Source: Methylorubrum populi
GTDB lineage: Bacteria > Pseudomonadota > Alphaproteobacteria > Rhizobiales > Beijerinckiaceae
Assembly (NCBI RefSeq): GCF_002355515.1
Contig: NZ_AP014809.1
Coordinates: 578,501 to 642,500 of the forward strand
Reading direction: 5' to 3'
DNA: 64,000 nucleotides
Each line of letters starts with the position of its first letter. Positions within the stretch are counted from its first letter, which is position 1. The notes below the pieces were generated by a model. It saw nothing but the letters and a program-made list of their open reading frames with translations, was not told the origin of the DNA and did no database searches. Of the stretch, positions 21,767-30,254 are shown piece by piece. Position numbers and translations under genes: made by a program.

Positions 21767-22230
21767 CAGCTCTGACGGGAAACCGCCAACGGGTGAAGGG
21801 GGGCTCGGCATAAGGGCCACGGCAAGATGCGTTTCGAGGCCCACGCTATCGGTAAAGTGTTGATGCAAGATGTGCAGCGCGGCCGGCCATCCTTCCGCCA
21901 AGCCGCGGACCCGCGCGGATCCGATCACATCTTCATCAGAGAACCCATCCCTGCCGGAAAACGTATTTTCGATTACGCATGCGATATGAGCACTTACAGG
22001 CCCGATACGGACCCCGGATCCGCCACAACGCGAGACGTAGCCATTGAACGATCTGCCATATCAGCGTCTTACGCGACTTATCGCATTGCAAAACAAGCCG
22101 GCTCTTCTTGCACCGCAACGAAAATAGTTCGTGACGCCGAGCACAAACCGGCTTGCAAGCGATGAACAGCTGATTAACGTGCTCTCATCGAGACGCGTTC
22201 GATGTTTGACCCCTGGCAGGGAGCGGTCCC
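21767..22230. other. Intergenic region upstream of the PilZ and 53-aa genes
   Basis: 464 bases. Bases 21930-22200 are clearly AT-richer than the surroundings and hold no frame with coding-like codon use. They probably contain divergent promoters, but no canonical pair of boxes is convincing. Confidence 0.4.
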
Positions 22231-22392
22231 ATGTCCGAGCTCATCCGCGTGAAACCGACCCACGACGGCACCTATACCGTCTATCGTGGGTCCATGGCCC
22301 TCGTCTCGGGCCTGACGAGGCTGCAGGCCGAACGCTACGAGGCGAGCATCGCCCGTCAGCAGCGCGGGCTCTCACCCCTCGTCGGCGCCTGA
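22231..22392 (+). CDS. Small hypothetical protein (53 aa)
   Basis: Translates as MSELIRVKPTHDGTYTVYRG followed by SMALVSGLTRLQAERYEASI and a short tail ending PLVGA. A GGGAG ribosome binding site lies about 10 bases before the ATG and codons are strongly GC-biased. The predicted fold is a beta hairpin (residues 4-24) plus one helix (28-44). The gene ends 21 bases before a strong terminator hairpin, which supports a real transcript. Function unknown. Confidence 0.75.
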   Translation: MSELIRVKPTHDGTYTVYRGSMALVSGLTRLQAERYEASIARQQRGLSPLVGA

Positions 22393-22413
22393 GGCGCCCG
22401 ACCGACGACTTGA

Positions 22414-22450
22414 GGGCGCGGCTCCGATGAGGAGTCCGCGCCCTTCGCTT
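22414..22450 (+). terminator. Intrinsic-type terminator after the 53-aa gene
   Basis: GGGCGCGG-CTCC pairs with GGAG-T-CCGCGCCC around a GATGA loop (22414-22443), giving a 12-bp stem with one bulged base, followed by TTCGCTTGT. It is placed directly after the small gene and before the end of cutA. Confidence 0.7.
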
Positions 22451-22460
22451 GTCGACCGCG

Positions 22461-22784
22461 TCACGCGAAGCCCGTCTCCGCGCGGATCCAGGCGGCGGTG
22501 TCGGGATCGGCATCGGCGACCGGCAGATGAAGGATGATCGGCGTTTCGTAGGGATGGAGCCGCTTTAGCTCGGCCGCGAGGGCGTCGGCCAAGCCTTCGC
22601 GGCTCTTGACGATGGCGACCACCTCCGTGCCGCGCTCGACCGTGCCCTTCCAGGCGTAGACCGATTGCATCCCCGGGATCACGTTCACGCAGGCCGCGAG
22701 GCGGGCGCGCACCAGCGCCTCGCCGACATCCAGCGCGATCGCGGCATCGGGAAAGGTCGTGTAGACGAGGAGCGGGCGCTCCAT
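22461..22784 (-). CDS. cutA: CutA1-type divalent cation tolerance protein
   Basis: 107-aa trimeric ferredoxin-like protein of the CutA1 family, found throughout life and linked in E. coli to copper tolerance; its molecular role is not settled. Visible family features are the start LLVYTTFPDAAIALDVGEAL, the ARLAACVNVIPGMQSVYAWKG block with the conserved Cys, the EVVAIVKSR strand, and HPYETPIILHLPV near the C-terminus. The ATG at 22784 is preceded by GAGGGAGAG; a longer frame to 22931 is rejected. It is divergent from nadK. Confidence 0.93.
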   Translation of the reverse strand: MERPLLVYTTFPDAAIALDVGEALVRARLAACVNVIPGMQSVYAWKGTVERGTEVVAIVKSREGLADALAAELKRLHPYETPIILHLPVADADPDTAAWIRAETGFA

Positions 22785-22887
22785 GCTATGGCTCTCCCTC
22801 GGCAGGCCGGTGTCCACTCGGGTGTCCGGTGCGTGCCCCGAGTGAGACCGGCTCGGCCTCTTCCCGTCAACAGGGCTGACTGTACGG

Positions 22888-23658
22888 ATGCCGCGTCGCT
22901 TTTCACGGATCGCCTTCGTGGCGAGCCCCACGGCCGACGCGCGGGAGGCGGCGGACCTGCTGATGCGCCGCTACGATCACGTTCCTCCCGAGGAGGCGGA
23001 CGTGGTCGTGGCGCTCGGCGGCGACGGATTGATGCTGCAGGTGCTGCACCGGTTCATGAACGCGCCCAAGCCGATCTACGGCATGAATCGCGGCACGGTC
23101 GGCTTCCTGATGAACGAGTTCCGCGAGGAAGGGCTGCTCGACCGTCTGGAGGCGACCAAGCGCTCGACGATTCACCCGATGACGATGATCGCCACCGACA
23201 CGGAGGGACGAAGCCACACGGCGCGGGCGATCAACGAGGTGTACATGCTGCGCCAGACCCACCAGACCGCCAAGCTGCGGGTCTCGGTGGACGACCATGT
23301 GCGCCTGCCCGAGCTGATCGCCGACGGCATCCTCGCCGCCACGCCTGCCGGCTCGACCGCCTACAACCTGTCGGTCGGTGGGCCGATCCTGCCGCTGAAC
23401 GCGCATCTCCTGGCGCTGACGCCGATCTCGGCCTTCCGGCCCCGGCGCTGGCGCGGCGCGCTGCTGCCGAACTACGCCCGCATCCGCATCGACGTGATCG
23501 ACGCCGAGCACCGTCCCGTCGCGGCGGTGGCCGATCACACCGAGTTCCGACGGGTCTGCACGGTGGAGACCTGGCTCGACCACGCCACCAACCTCGTGCT
23601 TCTGCACGATCCCGGGCATAGCCTGGAGGAGCGCATCCTGCGCGAGCAGTTCGGCTGA
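22888..23658 (+). CDS. nadK: NAD kinase
   Basis: Phosphorylates NAD+ to NADP+ with ATP in the cytosol. The 256-aa length is the short form common in alphaproteobacteria. GGDG is at 44-47 (VVVALGGDGLML), with NRGTVGFLMN, the conserved Asn-Glu pair in RAINEVYMLR and the TPAGSTAYNLSVGGPI motif. It follows cutA divergently by about 100 bases. Confidence 0.95.
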   Translation: MPRRFSRIAFVASPTADAREAADLLMRRYDHVPPEEADVVVALGGDGLMLQVLHRFMNAPKPIYGMNRGTVGFLMNEFREEGLLDRLEATKRSTIHPMTMIATDTEGRSHTARAINEVYMLRQTHQTAKLRVSVDDHVRLPELIADGILAATPAGSTAYNLSVGGPILPLNAHLLALTPISAFRPRRWRGALLPNYARIRIDVIDAEHRPVAAVADHTEFRRVCTVETWLDHATNLVLLHDPGHSLEERILREQFG

Positions 23659-23737
23659 TCCGGCTCGCCGACGCGCTTGGCCGGCTTCTGCGCGGGCTCG
23701 CCGATGAGCTGTCCGCTTGGGTCGGGTGAATACCCTA

Positions 23738-23962
23738 TCAGAAGTCGCTGGCGAGGCCCTTCACCTCCCAATCCTCGTAGCGAACCGGCTCCAGGCCGCC
23801 ACGTCCCAGCGTCTCGGGCCGTTCGGCGATCTTGGCCGCGCGGGCGTCGATGGCCGCGCGGCGCTCGGCCGCCTCCGCCAGCGCCCTCTGCGCCGCCGGG
23901 GTCAAGGCGCGCGTCTCCGTGTTCGTCCGGTCAACCTCTTCCCGCGTACCCGCCTGGGTCAT
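23738..23962 (-). CDS. DUF1674 / SDHAF4-like succinate dehydrogenase assembly factor
   Basis: 74-aa protein with an acidic, Ala/Arg-rich helical N-terminal half and the diagnostic C-terminal block GRGGLEPVRYEDWEVKGLASDF (last 22 residues; key residues Gly-Gly, Pro, Arg-Tyr, Asp-Trp-Glu, Gly, Asp-Phe). In eukaryotes this domain helps flavinylated SdhA during complex II assembly; in alphaproteobacteria the same role is inferred. The start at 23962 has AAGGA 7 bases upstream; ATGs at 23977 and 23986 are alternatives. It is divergent from the RsmB-like gene, 104 bases apart. Confidence 0.85.
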   Translation of the reverse strand: MTQAGTREEVDRTNTETRALTPAAQRALAEAAERRAAIDARAAKIAERPETLGRGGLEPVRYEDWEVKGLASDF

Positions 23963-24066
23963 GCCGATTTCCTTCATCGCTTGCATCCCTCGCCGACAGA
24001 TGTGACTGCATCGGCTCCGGGGCGAGACCCCGTCGACCCCTTTTAGCTGAGAACGGCCTTTCCCGC

Positions 24067-25431
24067 GTGGCATCGACCTCCAACCGCCAAACGCCGCCCG
24101 CCTTCGACGCGACCGTACCGGGTCTCGCCGCGCGCCACGTCGCGCGCGAGGCTGTGGCGACCCTGCTCGGACCTGCCCGCGGCCTCGCCCTCGAAGATGC
24201 CCTTGCCCAGGCCGGCCGCGTCGCGCGGCTCGACGCCGGCGAGGCCGCGCTGGCCCGGGCGATCGCCACGGCGAGCTTCCGCCGGCTCGGCTTCATCAAG
24301 GCGGCGCTCGCCGCACGCCTGCGCGACGGCCTCCCGGTAGACCGGCCGCATCTCCTCGCCCTGCTGGTGACCGGCGCGGCGCAGATCCTCGATCTCGCGG
24401 TCGCCGACCACGCCGCGGTCGATCTCTCGGTACGCCTCGCCAAGGCGGACGCGCAACTCCAGCACCTCGCGCCCCTCGTCAACGCCGTGCTGCGCCGGAT
24501 CGCTCGCCAGCGCGATGCGATCCGGGCGCAGGAGGGCGATCCGCTCGCGCACAATACGCCGGATTGGCTCGCCCGGCGCTGGCGGGCGACCTACGGCGAG
24601 GCGGAGGCGCAGCGCATCGCCGCCGCTCATCTGGAGGGCGCGGCGGTGGATCTCACCGTTCCGCGCGACCGCGAGACCTGGGCCGAGCGGCTCGGTGGCC
24701 TCTCCCTCGACCTGGGATCGATCCGTCTTGCCGAGGTGCGGGATTCGGTCGCCGAGCTTCCCGGCTATGCCGAGGGCGCGTGGTGGGTGCAGGACGCCGC
24801 CGCCGCCCTGCCGGTGCGGCTGCTCGCACCTGGCCCGGGCGAGCGCGTCGCCGACCTCTGCGCGGCGCCGGGCGGCAAGACGGCGCAGATCGCGGCGGCA
24901 GGCGCGACGGTGACCGCCGTCGATCGCTCGGCCGCGCGGCTGGAACGGCTCGGCCGCAATCTCGAGCGTCTCGGTCTCAGTGCCGAGGTGCGGGCGGCCG
25001 ATGCCCTGGAACTGCCGGAGGATGCGCCCTTCGACGCGGTGCTGCTCGATGCCCCCTGCTCGGCGACCGGTACGATCCGCCGCCACCCCGACGTCGCCTG
25101 GACGAAGAGCGAGACGGACGTGATCCGCCTCGCCGGCCTCCAGCGCCGGCTCCTCGACAAGGCCGCGCGGCTGACGCGCCCGGGCGGACGCCTCGTCTAC
25201 TGCACCTGCTCCCTGGAGTCCGAGGAGGGCGGCGGACAGATCGCGGATTTCCTGAACCGCAACCCTGATTTCGAACGGATCGCCGTCACCCCGGACCAGT
25301 TGGCCGGCCATGCCGAGTTGATCGATGCCGCCGGCGACCTGCGCACCCTGCCGAGCCATCTCGCCGGCGGCACCGGCCGGGCGGGCGGGCTCGACGGCTT
25401 CTTCGCGAGCGTGCTGCGGCAACGGGGGTGA
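24067..25431 (+). CDS. rsmB: RsmB/NOL1/Sun-type 16S rRNA (cytosine-C5)-methyltransferase
   Basis: SAM-dependent RNA m5C methyltransferase, 454 aa. The N-terminal NusB-like helical domain (about 15-145) contains NAVLRRIARQRDAI. The catalytic domain shows the SAM motif LCAAPGGKT, the DAPCSATG motif with the release Cys and the CTCSLE motif with the nucleophilic Cys, ending GGLDGFFASVLRQRG. A GTG at 24067 matches the domain start, but the frame is open to 23677 and no strong ribosome binding site is visible, so the exact start is uncertain. It converges with a small minus-strand membrane protein. Confidence 0.88.
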   Translation: MASTSNRQTPPAFDATVPGLAARHVAREAVATLLGPARGLALEDALAQAGRVARLDAGEAALARAIATASFRRLGFIKAALAARLRDGLPVDRPHLLALLVTGAAQILDLAVADHAAVDLSVRLAKADAQLQHLAPLVNAVLRRIARQRDAIRAQEGDPLAHNTPDWLARRWRATYGEAEAQRIAAAHLEGAAVDLTVPRDRETWAERLGGLSLDLGSIRLAEVRDSVAELPGYAEGAWWVQDAAAALPVRLLAPGPGERVADLCAAPGGKTAQIAAAGATVTAVDRSAARLERLGRNLERLGLSAEVRAADALELPEDAPFDAVLLDAPCSATGTIRRHPDVAWTKSETDVIRLAGLQRRLLDKAARLTRPGGRLVYCTCSLESEEGGGQIADFLNRNPDFERIAVTPDQLAGHAELIDAAGDLRTLPSHLAGGTGRAGGLDGFFASVLRQRG

Positions 25432-25507
25432 AGCCGGGAGTGTCCGAGTTCCGGACCGGTGATCCTGCGCCCCTCGGCTCGCCGGCCCGGCGCCCGCAGC
25501 ACGCCCC

Positions 25508-25672
25508 TCAGCAGCAATAGGCCTTCAGGCCGGCACCGGCTATGACGAAACCCGTCACGAGTGAGAGCCCGCCGGCCATCTCCAGCCGAGCGGTCCAATC
25601 CGGGTAACGCGGGGCCCGGCCGGCCAGCACGACGCTGCAGGACAAGCTCACGAGACTGAGCAGCGCAATCAT
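25508..25672 (-). CDS. Small membrane protein (54 aa)
   Basis: Translates as MIALLSLVSLSCSVVLAGRA followed by PRYPDWTARLEMAGGLSLVT and a second hydrophobic helix ending AGAGLKAYCC. Two membrane segments (1-18 and 33-50) flank a PRYPDW loop. GGGAGG lies 4-5 bases upstream of the ATG. A second in-frame-shifted ATG at 25676 opens a different, unlikely frame. The terminal Cys-Cys is notable. Function unknown; it is convergent with rsmB and divergent from the DoxX-like gene. Confidence 0.75.
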   Translation of the reverse strand: MIALLSLVSLSCSVVLAGRAPRYPDWTARLEMAGGLSLVTGFVIAGAGLKAYCC

Positions 25673-25975
25673 CCATCCTCCCGGTCGAGCGACCGTCGCG
25701 GCGCCGCTCCAGCGGTCGCCGGGCCGTTTACGACGACGTTAACGCACGAGCCGTGCGGCGGGGCATCCCCGCTATCCCCGTTCTCCCCAGCTCGATCCGT
25801 CGGATACAAGGATAGCCGGCGACAAACCATGTCGGAGGCCTACCCGTTGCACAACTTATGTTGCGAAACGGTATTAACCATTCATTCAAGTGAGTAAACA
25901 AAGCCTTAGCAAGCCCGCTCAACTTGAGCTAAATATTTCTCACACAACGAACTGTCCTCCCGTTTCGGCGGCCCC
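25673..25975. other. Intergenic region upstream of the DoxX-like gene
   Basis: 303 bases. Bases 25840-25950 are AT-rich (e.g. GCGAAACGGTATTAACCATT, AGCTAAATATTTCTCACAC) and form the most likely promoter region for the downstream membrane protein. No gene is seen. Confidence 0.4.
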
Positions 25976-27049
25976 ATGACTTCCGTGTCCAGCTTCTGGG
26001 TGCGCTCTTCCGTCATGCTTGCAGGCGCAGCAAGCTTTCTCCTCGTCGGGACGGGGGCCGCCAGTGCCCACGTCAAATGGTTTTGTGTTTTCGATGTCGC
26101 CGGCCAGCCGCGCGGTCTCGAACAGGTGCTCTGCACCGACTTCGAATGGCTGACCGGTCTCGCCCTCGTCTGCCTGATGTTCGGCTGCCTGACCGAGGGC
26201 ACGCCGCTCGGCACGTCGCTCCTCAACGCCCTCGACCGCGTCACGGCGCTGCTTCGGGTCAACAGCGTCCTGATCGTTCGGGCGGTGGTGGGGTTCTTTC
26301 TCGTCTCGCTGTGGAATCTCGGCGGGATCATCCTGACACCGGAGCTGAAGACGGACGTCGCCTGGATCCCGTGGCTGCAACTCGCCATGGCCGCCGGGCT
26401 TCTCTGGAAACGCACCCTTCCCCTCACCGCCGCCGGTATCGTGTTCCTGTTCGGCTTCGCCGTCTGGAACTACGGCGTCTTCCACCTCGCCGATTATCCG
26501 GTGTTCCTCGGCGTGGCTGCCTTCCTCGCGCTGACCGCCTTCGATCGCACCCTGTTCGGCCAGCGCCCCATCGACGTGGTGCGCATCGCCGCCGCGATCA
26601 CCCTGATGTGGGCTTCCGTCGAGAAGTGGGCCTACCCCCACTGGACCGATCCGCTGATCGCCGCCAAGCCCGGCATGACGATGGGCGCCTCGCCGGAACT
26701 CTTCATGCAGGCCGCCGGCGTCATCGAGTTCACCCTGGCCTTCGCCCTGATCTGGACGCCCCTGGTGCGCCGCGCCTCGGCGATCATCCTGACGGCGGTC
26801 TTCGTCTCGGCCATCGTCGAGTTCGGCAAAGTCGACGCCATCGGCCACTCGGGCATCATCGCGGTCCTGATCGCGATCGCCGCCGACAACGCCCGGGTGC
26901 CCGCCACCCGCCGGGATGTGGTCCTGGCCCCGGTCTACTATGCCAGCGCCCTGATGCTGTTCCTCGGCGTCTACTACTTCGCCCACAGCACGCTCTACGG
27001 CGAAGGCTACGCCATCGGTGCGGGGTTGGGGGGCATGCCGGTGATCTGA
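25976..27049 (+). CDS. DoxX-like polytopic membrane protein with a predicted N-terminal mature His
   Basis: 357 aa with about eight hydrophobic segments and a signal peptide (residues 1-31, ending TGAASA). Cleavage there would leave HVKWFC at the mature N-terminus. The C-terminal half (about 185-330) resembles the DoxX/SURF4-like fold (RIAAAITLMWASVEKWAYPH, then a helix with AAGVIEFTLAFALIW). The first loop contains two Cys (WFCVFDV, VLCTDF). I cannot assign a specific activity. The N-terminal His plus Cys suggests metal or redox chemistry on the outer face, by analogy with proteins that use a mature N-terminal His; this is inference. A stem-loop follows the stop. Confidence 0.72.
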   Translation: MTSVSSFWVRSSVMLAGAASFLLVGTGAASAHVKWFCVFDVAGQPRGLEQVLCTDFEWLTGLALVCLMFGCLTEGTPLGTSLLNALDRVTALLRVNSVLIVRAVVGFFLVSLWNLGGIILTPELKTDVAWIPWLQLAMAAGLLWKRTLPLTAAGIVFLFGFAVWNYGVFHLADYPVFLGVAAFLALTAFDRTLFGQRPIDVVRIAAAITLMWASVEKWAYPHWTDPLIAAKPGMTMGASPELFMQAAGVIEFTLAFALIWTPLVRRASAIILTAVFVSAIVEFGKVDAIGHSGIIAVLIAIAADNARVPATRRDVVLAPVYYASALMLFLGVYYFAHSTLYGEGYAIGAGLGGMPVI

Positions 27050-27077
27050 CCGGCCTCGCCTTCGAGTGACGCTTCCC

Positions 27078-27107
27078 GGGGATGCCTCGTGCACGAGGGG
27101 CATCCCC
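27078..27107 (+). terminator. Stem-loop after the DoxX-like gene
   Basis: GGGGATGCC (27078-27086) pairs with GGCATCCCC (27099-27107) around an inner TCGTG/CACGA pairing, 28 bases after the stop at 27049. It is followed by AAACCG rather than a T-run, so termination may need Rho. Confidence 0.5.
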
Positions 27108-27411
27108 AAACCGATTGCCGGGCCAATGGCCGCGCCGTCGAAATGGGATCGCGGCAGACGAGCGCGACGCTCGAAACAGCGTGAGAAAGATCTGCGCGGC
27201 ACTGCCTTCACGTTTCGATAAGTTTACCGAATCCAACCATCGATGATCTTGGTGTCGCGCACCAAGACGACGCTCCGTTCAACCTGCCGAAAGAAGCAAT
27301 TCGTTAAATACGCGCTGATGCAATTTTCCTACACCGGCGCCGTTTAACGCGATGGCAAGCCGGCCGGACCGACAGTTCTGCCTGTAACGACGCGGCACCG
27401 GACGGGATGGC
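27108..27411. other. Intergenic region upstream of the aminotransferase-like gene
   Basis: 304 bases. Bases 27205-27345 are AT-richer than the flanks (GTTTCGATAAGTTTACCG, GTTAAATACGCG, TTTTCCTACACC), a likely promoter area; no gene is visible. Confidence 0.4.
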
Positions 27412-28605
27412 ATGAGATATCGTGAGCAGACCGACGCGACGACCCAGCAGCCCGCGGAGGGCGTTCGCCGCCTCCCGAGCGCGCCGGCACTCGGCGACGA
27501 TCACGCCCTGCGCGGCCTCGACTTCGCCTCGCAGGATTGCCTCGGCCTCTCCACCCATCCGGAGATCGTGGCCGCCGCCGCCGACGTCCTGCGCCGATTC
27601 GGCGTGCGCAGCGTGTGCGCCGCGGCCGAGGCCGGCGATCCCGGCCTCGCCGTCGCCCTGGAGCGTCGGATCGCCGACTTCCTCCAGATGGAGACGGCTT
27701 TGCTCTGCCCGACCGGCCGCGCCGCCGCCCGGACCGTGATCCGCGGCCTCGTGCGCCCGGCCGACCACGTGGTGATCGATGCCGCCATCCGCGGGGGCCT
27801 GCGGGACGATGCCGAGGCCGCAACCGACAACCTCCAGCCGTTCCGTCACCTCGATGCGGATCACTGCCGCGACCGTCTTCAGGCCATACGCGCCCGAGAC
27901 GCGCGGAACGGTATCCTGGTCGTGACCGAGAGCCTGTCGCCGCTCGATTCCGGTACGCCGGACCTCGCCGCCCTGCGGGCGCTGTGCGACGAGTTCGGCG
28001 CGACGCTCCTCGTGGACGTGGCTCAGGACCTGGGCTGCCTCGGCGAGGACGGGCGCGGCCATCTCGGCCTTCAGGATATGCTCGGCAAGGCCGATCTGGT
28101 GATCGGTAGCTTCTCGAAGAGCTTTGCCTCGAACGGCGGCTTCGTGGCCGCCCGGACCCGGGCGGTGACGGCGTGCCTGCGGGCCGGCGAGACCGAGCAG
28201 GCGCTCTCGCCGATCCAGCTTGCGGTGATCCTCAAAGCCTTCGCCATCATCGGCGTGGCCGAGGGTTCCGAGCGCCGTGCCCGGCTGATGCGCAACGTCC
28301 TGAACCTGCGCACGGCGCTGCGCGAGCGCGCTCTGAGCGTTTGCGGCGAGCCCTGCACCTCGGTCTCCGTCGAGATCGGCTTCGGTGAGCGTGCCCGCTG
28401 CTTCACTCACCATCTGTCCGAGTTCGGCCTGCTGGCCGATCTCGCCGGCCTGGAGGAAACCGGGCGCCTGCGCCTGCACGTCACCGCCGGGCATTCCGAT
28501 GCCGAGGTCGCGCGGGCTGCCGCCTGCGTCGCCGCCGCGCTGGACCGGGCGCAGGCCGACCTGTCACGCTCGGCCCGCCGGACGCGCCTGCGCGCCGCTG
28601 CCTGA
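27412..28605 (+). CDS. PLP-dependent enzyme related to alpha-oxoamine synthases
   Basis: 397 aa, fold type I. The N-terminal LDFASQDCLGLSTHPEI matches the entry motif of the BioF/Kbl/HemA/serine palmitoyltransferase family, and SFSKSFASNGGFVA carries the PLP lysine. The PLP Asp sits in LLVDVAQDLGCLGE, where the family normally has D-E-A-H; His is replaced by Gln and Glu by Val. The Ser/Gly-rich substrate loop (usually GSGGSR) is RSVCAAAEAGDPG. These changes suggest a substrate different from the textbook members or an ordinary aminotransferase role. No biotin, haem or sphingolipid gene is nearby. Substrate unknown. Confidence 0.75.
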   Translation: MRYREQTDATTQQPAEGVRRLPSAPALGDDHALRGLDFASQDCLGLSTHPEIVAAAADVLRRFGVRSVCAAAEAGDPGLAVALERRIADFLQMETALLCPTGRAAARTVIRGLVRPADHVVIDAAIRGGLRDDAEAATDNLQPFRHLDADHCRDRLQAIRARDARNGILVVTESLSPLDSGTPDLAALRALCDEFGATLLVDVAQDLGCLGEDGRGHLGLQDMLGKADLVIGSFSKSFASNGGFVAARTRAVTACLRAGETEQALSPIQLAVILKAFAIIGVAEGSERRARLMRNVLNLRTALRERALSVCGEPCTSVSVEIGFGERARCFTHHLSEFGLLADLAGLEETGRLRLHVTAGHSDAEVARAAACVAAALDRAQADLSRSARRTRLRAAA

Positions 28606-28675
28606 CCGACGCTCCGCTCGGACCGGTGCGAGCGTCGTCTTCCCGCCAGCGGTTATCGCCGCGCGGAACCGGGCA

Positions 28676-29005
28676 CTAGAGAATCATCCCGCGGGCGTCC
28701 GCCTCCCTCTCGACGGCGTCGAGCAGGGCGCGGGAGGCGATCAGCCGTCGGTCGATCATCGGATCGGTGAGCCGGTCGATCCAGAGCGGCCACGTCGCCC
28801 GCGCCTCGAGGGTGCGGCCTTCGAGATCGCTGCGCACGGCGCGCAGATACGGAACCGCTCCGGGCCCGAGCCGGTCGAGAGTGAGACACAGGTCGCGGCG
28901 GAACTCCTGCGAGATCCGGGCGAGTCCGGCATGGGCGGATTCGTAGGCGCCGATCAGGGCATGGGCGTGCCCGACCGCCTCCTGGGGAAAGGTCGTGCGA
29001 AACAT
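28676..29005 (-). CDS. Hypothetical protein (109 aa)
   Basis: I do not recognise this protein. It is helical and charged, with regular hydrophobic spacing (AHALIGAYESAHAGLARISQ, then RDLCLTLDRLGPGAVPYLRA and WPLWIDRLTDPMIDRRLIAS). There is no signal peptide or membrane segment. Codon use is GC-biased across its length. It is convergent with the alpha-oxoamine-synthase-like gene and divergent from fabD. Confidence 0.65.
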   Translation of the reverse strand: MFRTTFPQEAVGHAHALIGAYESAHAGLARISQEFRRDLCLTLDRLGPGAVPYLRAVRSDLEGRTLEARATWPLWIDRLTDPMIDRRLIASRALLDAVEREADARGMIL

Positions 29006-29292
29006 GGCGGGTTTCTCGCGAAGCCTGTCCAGTCAATGCGCGGAATCGTGCGGGGTTCTGCCGGCGGCGCCGGTAATCTACGGTCGAGCTTGGGTTTTTC
29101 GCCGATCTGATCTTGTGCAGCGCATTGTTGACAGGTGCCGCACGTGATGCGACTGCGCCGCACCTTAAACAGGGTCTCCCGACGATCCCGGTCAGCGGCA
29201 GTCCGTCTCGTGGCTGCGCGCGTGCGGCGTGACGGCGGGCGCGACCCCGATGCGCCGGGGCACCCGTCCCGGTGCCGAGGCGACGGGACGTC

Positions 29293-30225
29293 ATGACGCG
29301 AGCCTTCATCTTTCCGGGACAGGGCAGCCAAGCGGTCGGTATGGGTAAGGCGCTGAGCGACGCCTTCCCGGCCGCCCGGCAGGTCTTCGAGGAGGTCGAT
29401 GCGGCGCTCGGCCAGAACCTGTCGCGGCTGATGTTCGAGGGTCCCTCCGAGGAGCTCACGCTGACCGCCAACGCCCAGCCGGCGCTGATGGCGGCGAGCC
29501 TTGCGGTGCTGCGCACCCTGGAGGCCGAGCGCGGCCTCGATCTCGCCCGCGACGCCGCTTTCGTGGCCGGCCACTCTCTCGGCGAGTACTCGGCGCTCGC
29601 CGCCGCCGGCACCTTCTCGATCTCGGACACCGCCCGCCTGCTGCGCATCCGCGGCGAGGCGATGCAGCGGGCAGTGGCTCCCGGCGTCGGCGCCATGGCC
29701 GCCCTGCTCGGTCCGGACCTCGCGACCGCGCGCGATATCGCCGAAGAGGCGGCGCAGGGCACGGTCTGCGATGTCGCCAACGACAACGGCGCGGGCCAGG
29801 TCGTCCTCTCCGGTCACCGGGAGGCCGTCGAGCGGGCGATGGCACTGGCTCAGGGACGCAGCGTGCGTCGGGCGGTCCTTCTCAATGTCTCCGCCCCCTT
29901 CCACTGCGCCCTGATGGCACCGGCAGCGGAGGCGATGCGCGGCGCGCTGGCCGAAGTGACGATGAAGGCGCCGGTCGTTCCCGTTTACGCCAACGTCACC
30001 GCCGGCCCGCTCACCGAGCCGGACGCGATCCGCGACGCGCTGGTGACCCAGGTCACCGGAACCGTGCGCTGGGCCGAGAGCGTCGCCGCCATGGCGGAGG
30101 CCGGCGTCGATCGCTTCTTCGAACTCGGCGCCGGCAAGGTCCTGACCGGTCTCGTCAAGCGGATCGCACCGAGTGCCGCCGCCAGCGCGGTCGGCACGCC
30201 CGACGACGTCGCCGCCTACGCCTGA
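29293..30225 (+). CDS. fabD: Malonyl-CoA:ACP transacylase
   Basis: Transfers malonyl from CoA to acyl carrier protein, feeding type II fatty acid synthesis. The 310-aa protein has the PGQGSQ start motif, the nucleophile Ser95 in GHSLGEYSA and the catalytic His in NVSAPFHCALM. The ATG at 29293 is chosen over an upstream in-frame start at 29272 because MTRAFIFPGQGSQ is the family N-terminus. It leads the fabD-fabG-acpP-fabF cluster; fabG follows after 29 bases. Confidence 0.95.
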   Translation: MTRAFIFPGQGSQAVGMGKALSDAFPAARQVFEEVDAALGQNLSRLMFEGPSEELTLTANAQPALMAASLAVLRTLEAERGLDLARDAAFVAGHSLGEYSALAAAGTFSISDTARLLRIRGEAMQRAVAPGVGAMAALLGPDLATARDIAEEAAQGTVCDVANDNGAGQVVLSGHREAVERAMALAQGRSVRRAVLLNVSAPFHCALMAPAAEAMRGALAEVTMKAPVVPVYANVTAGPLTEPDAIRDALVTQVTGTVRWAESVAAMAEAGVDRFFELGAGKVLTGLVKRIAPSAAASAVGTPDDVAAYA

Positions 30226-30254
30226 CCTTTCTCCCAATCAGAAGAGCCGACAGC

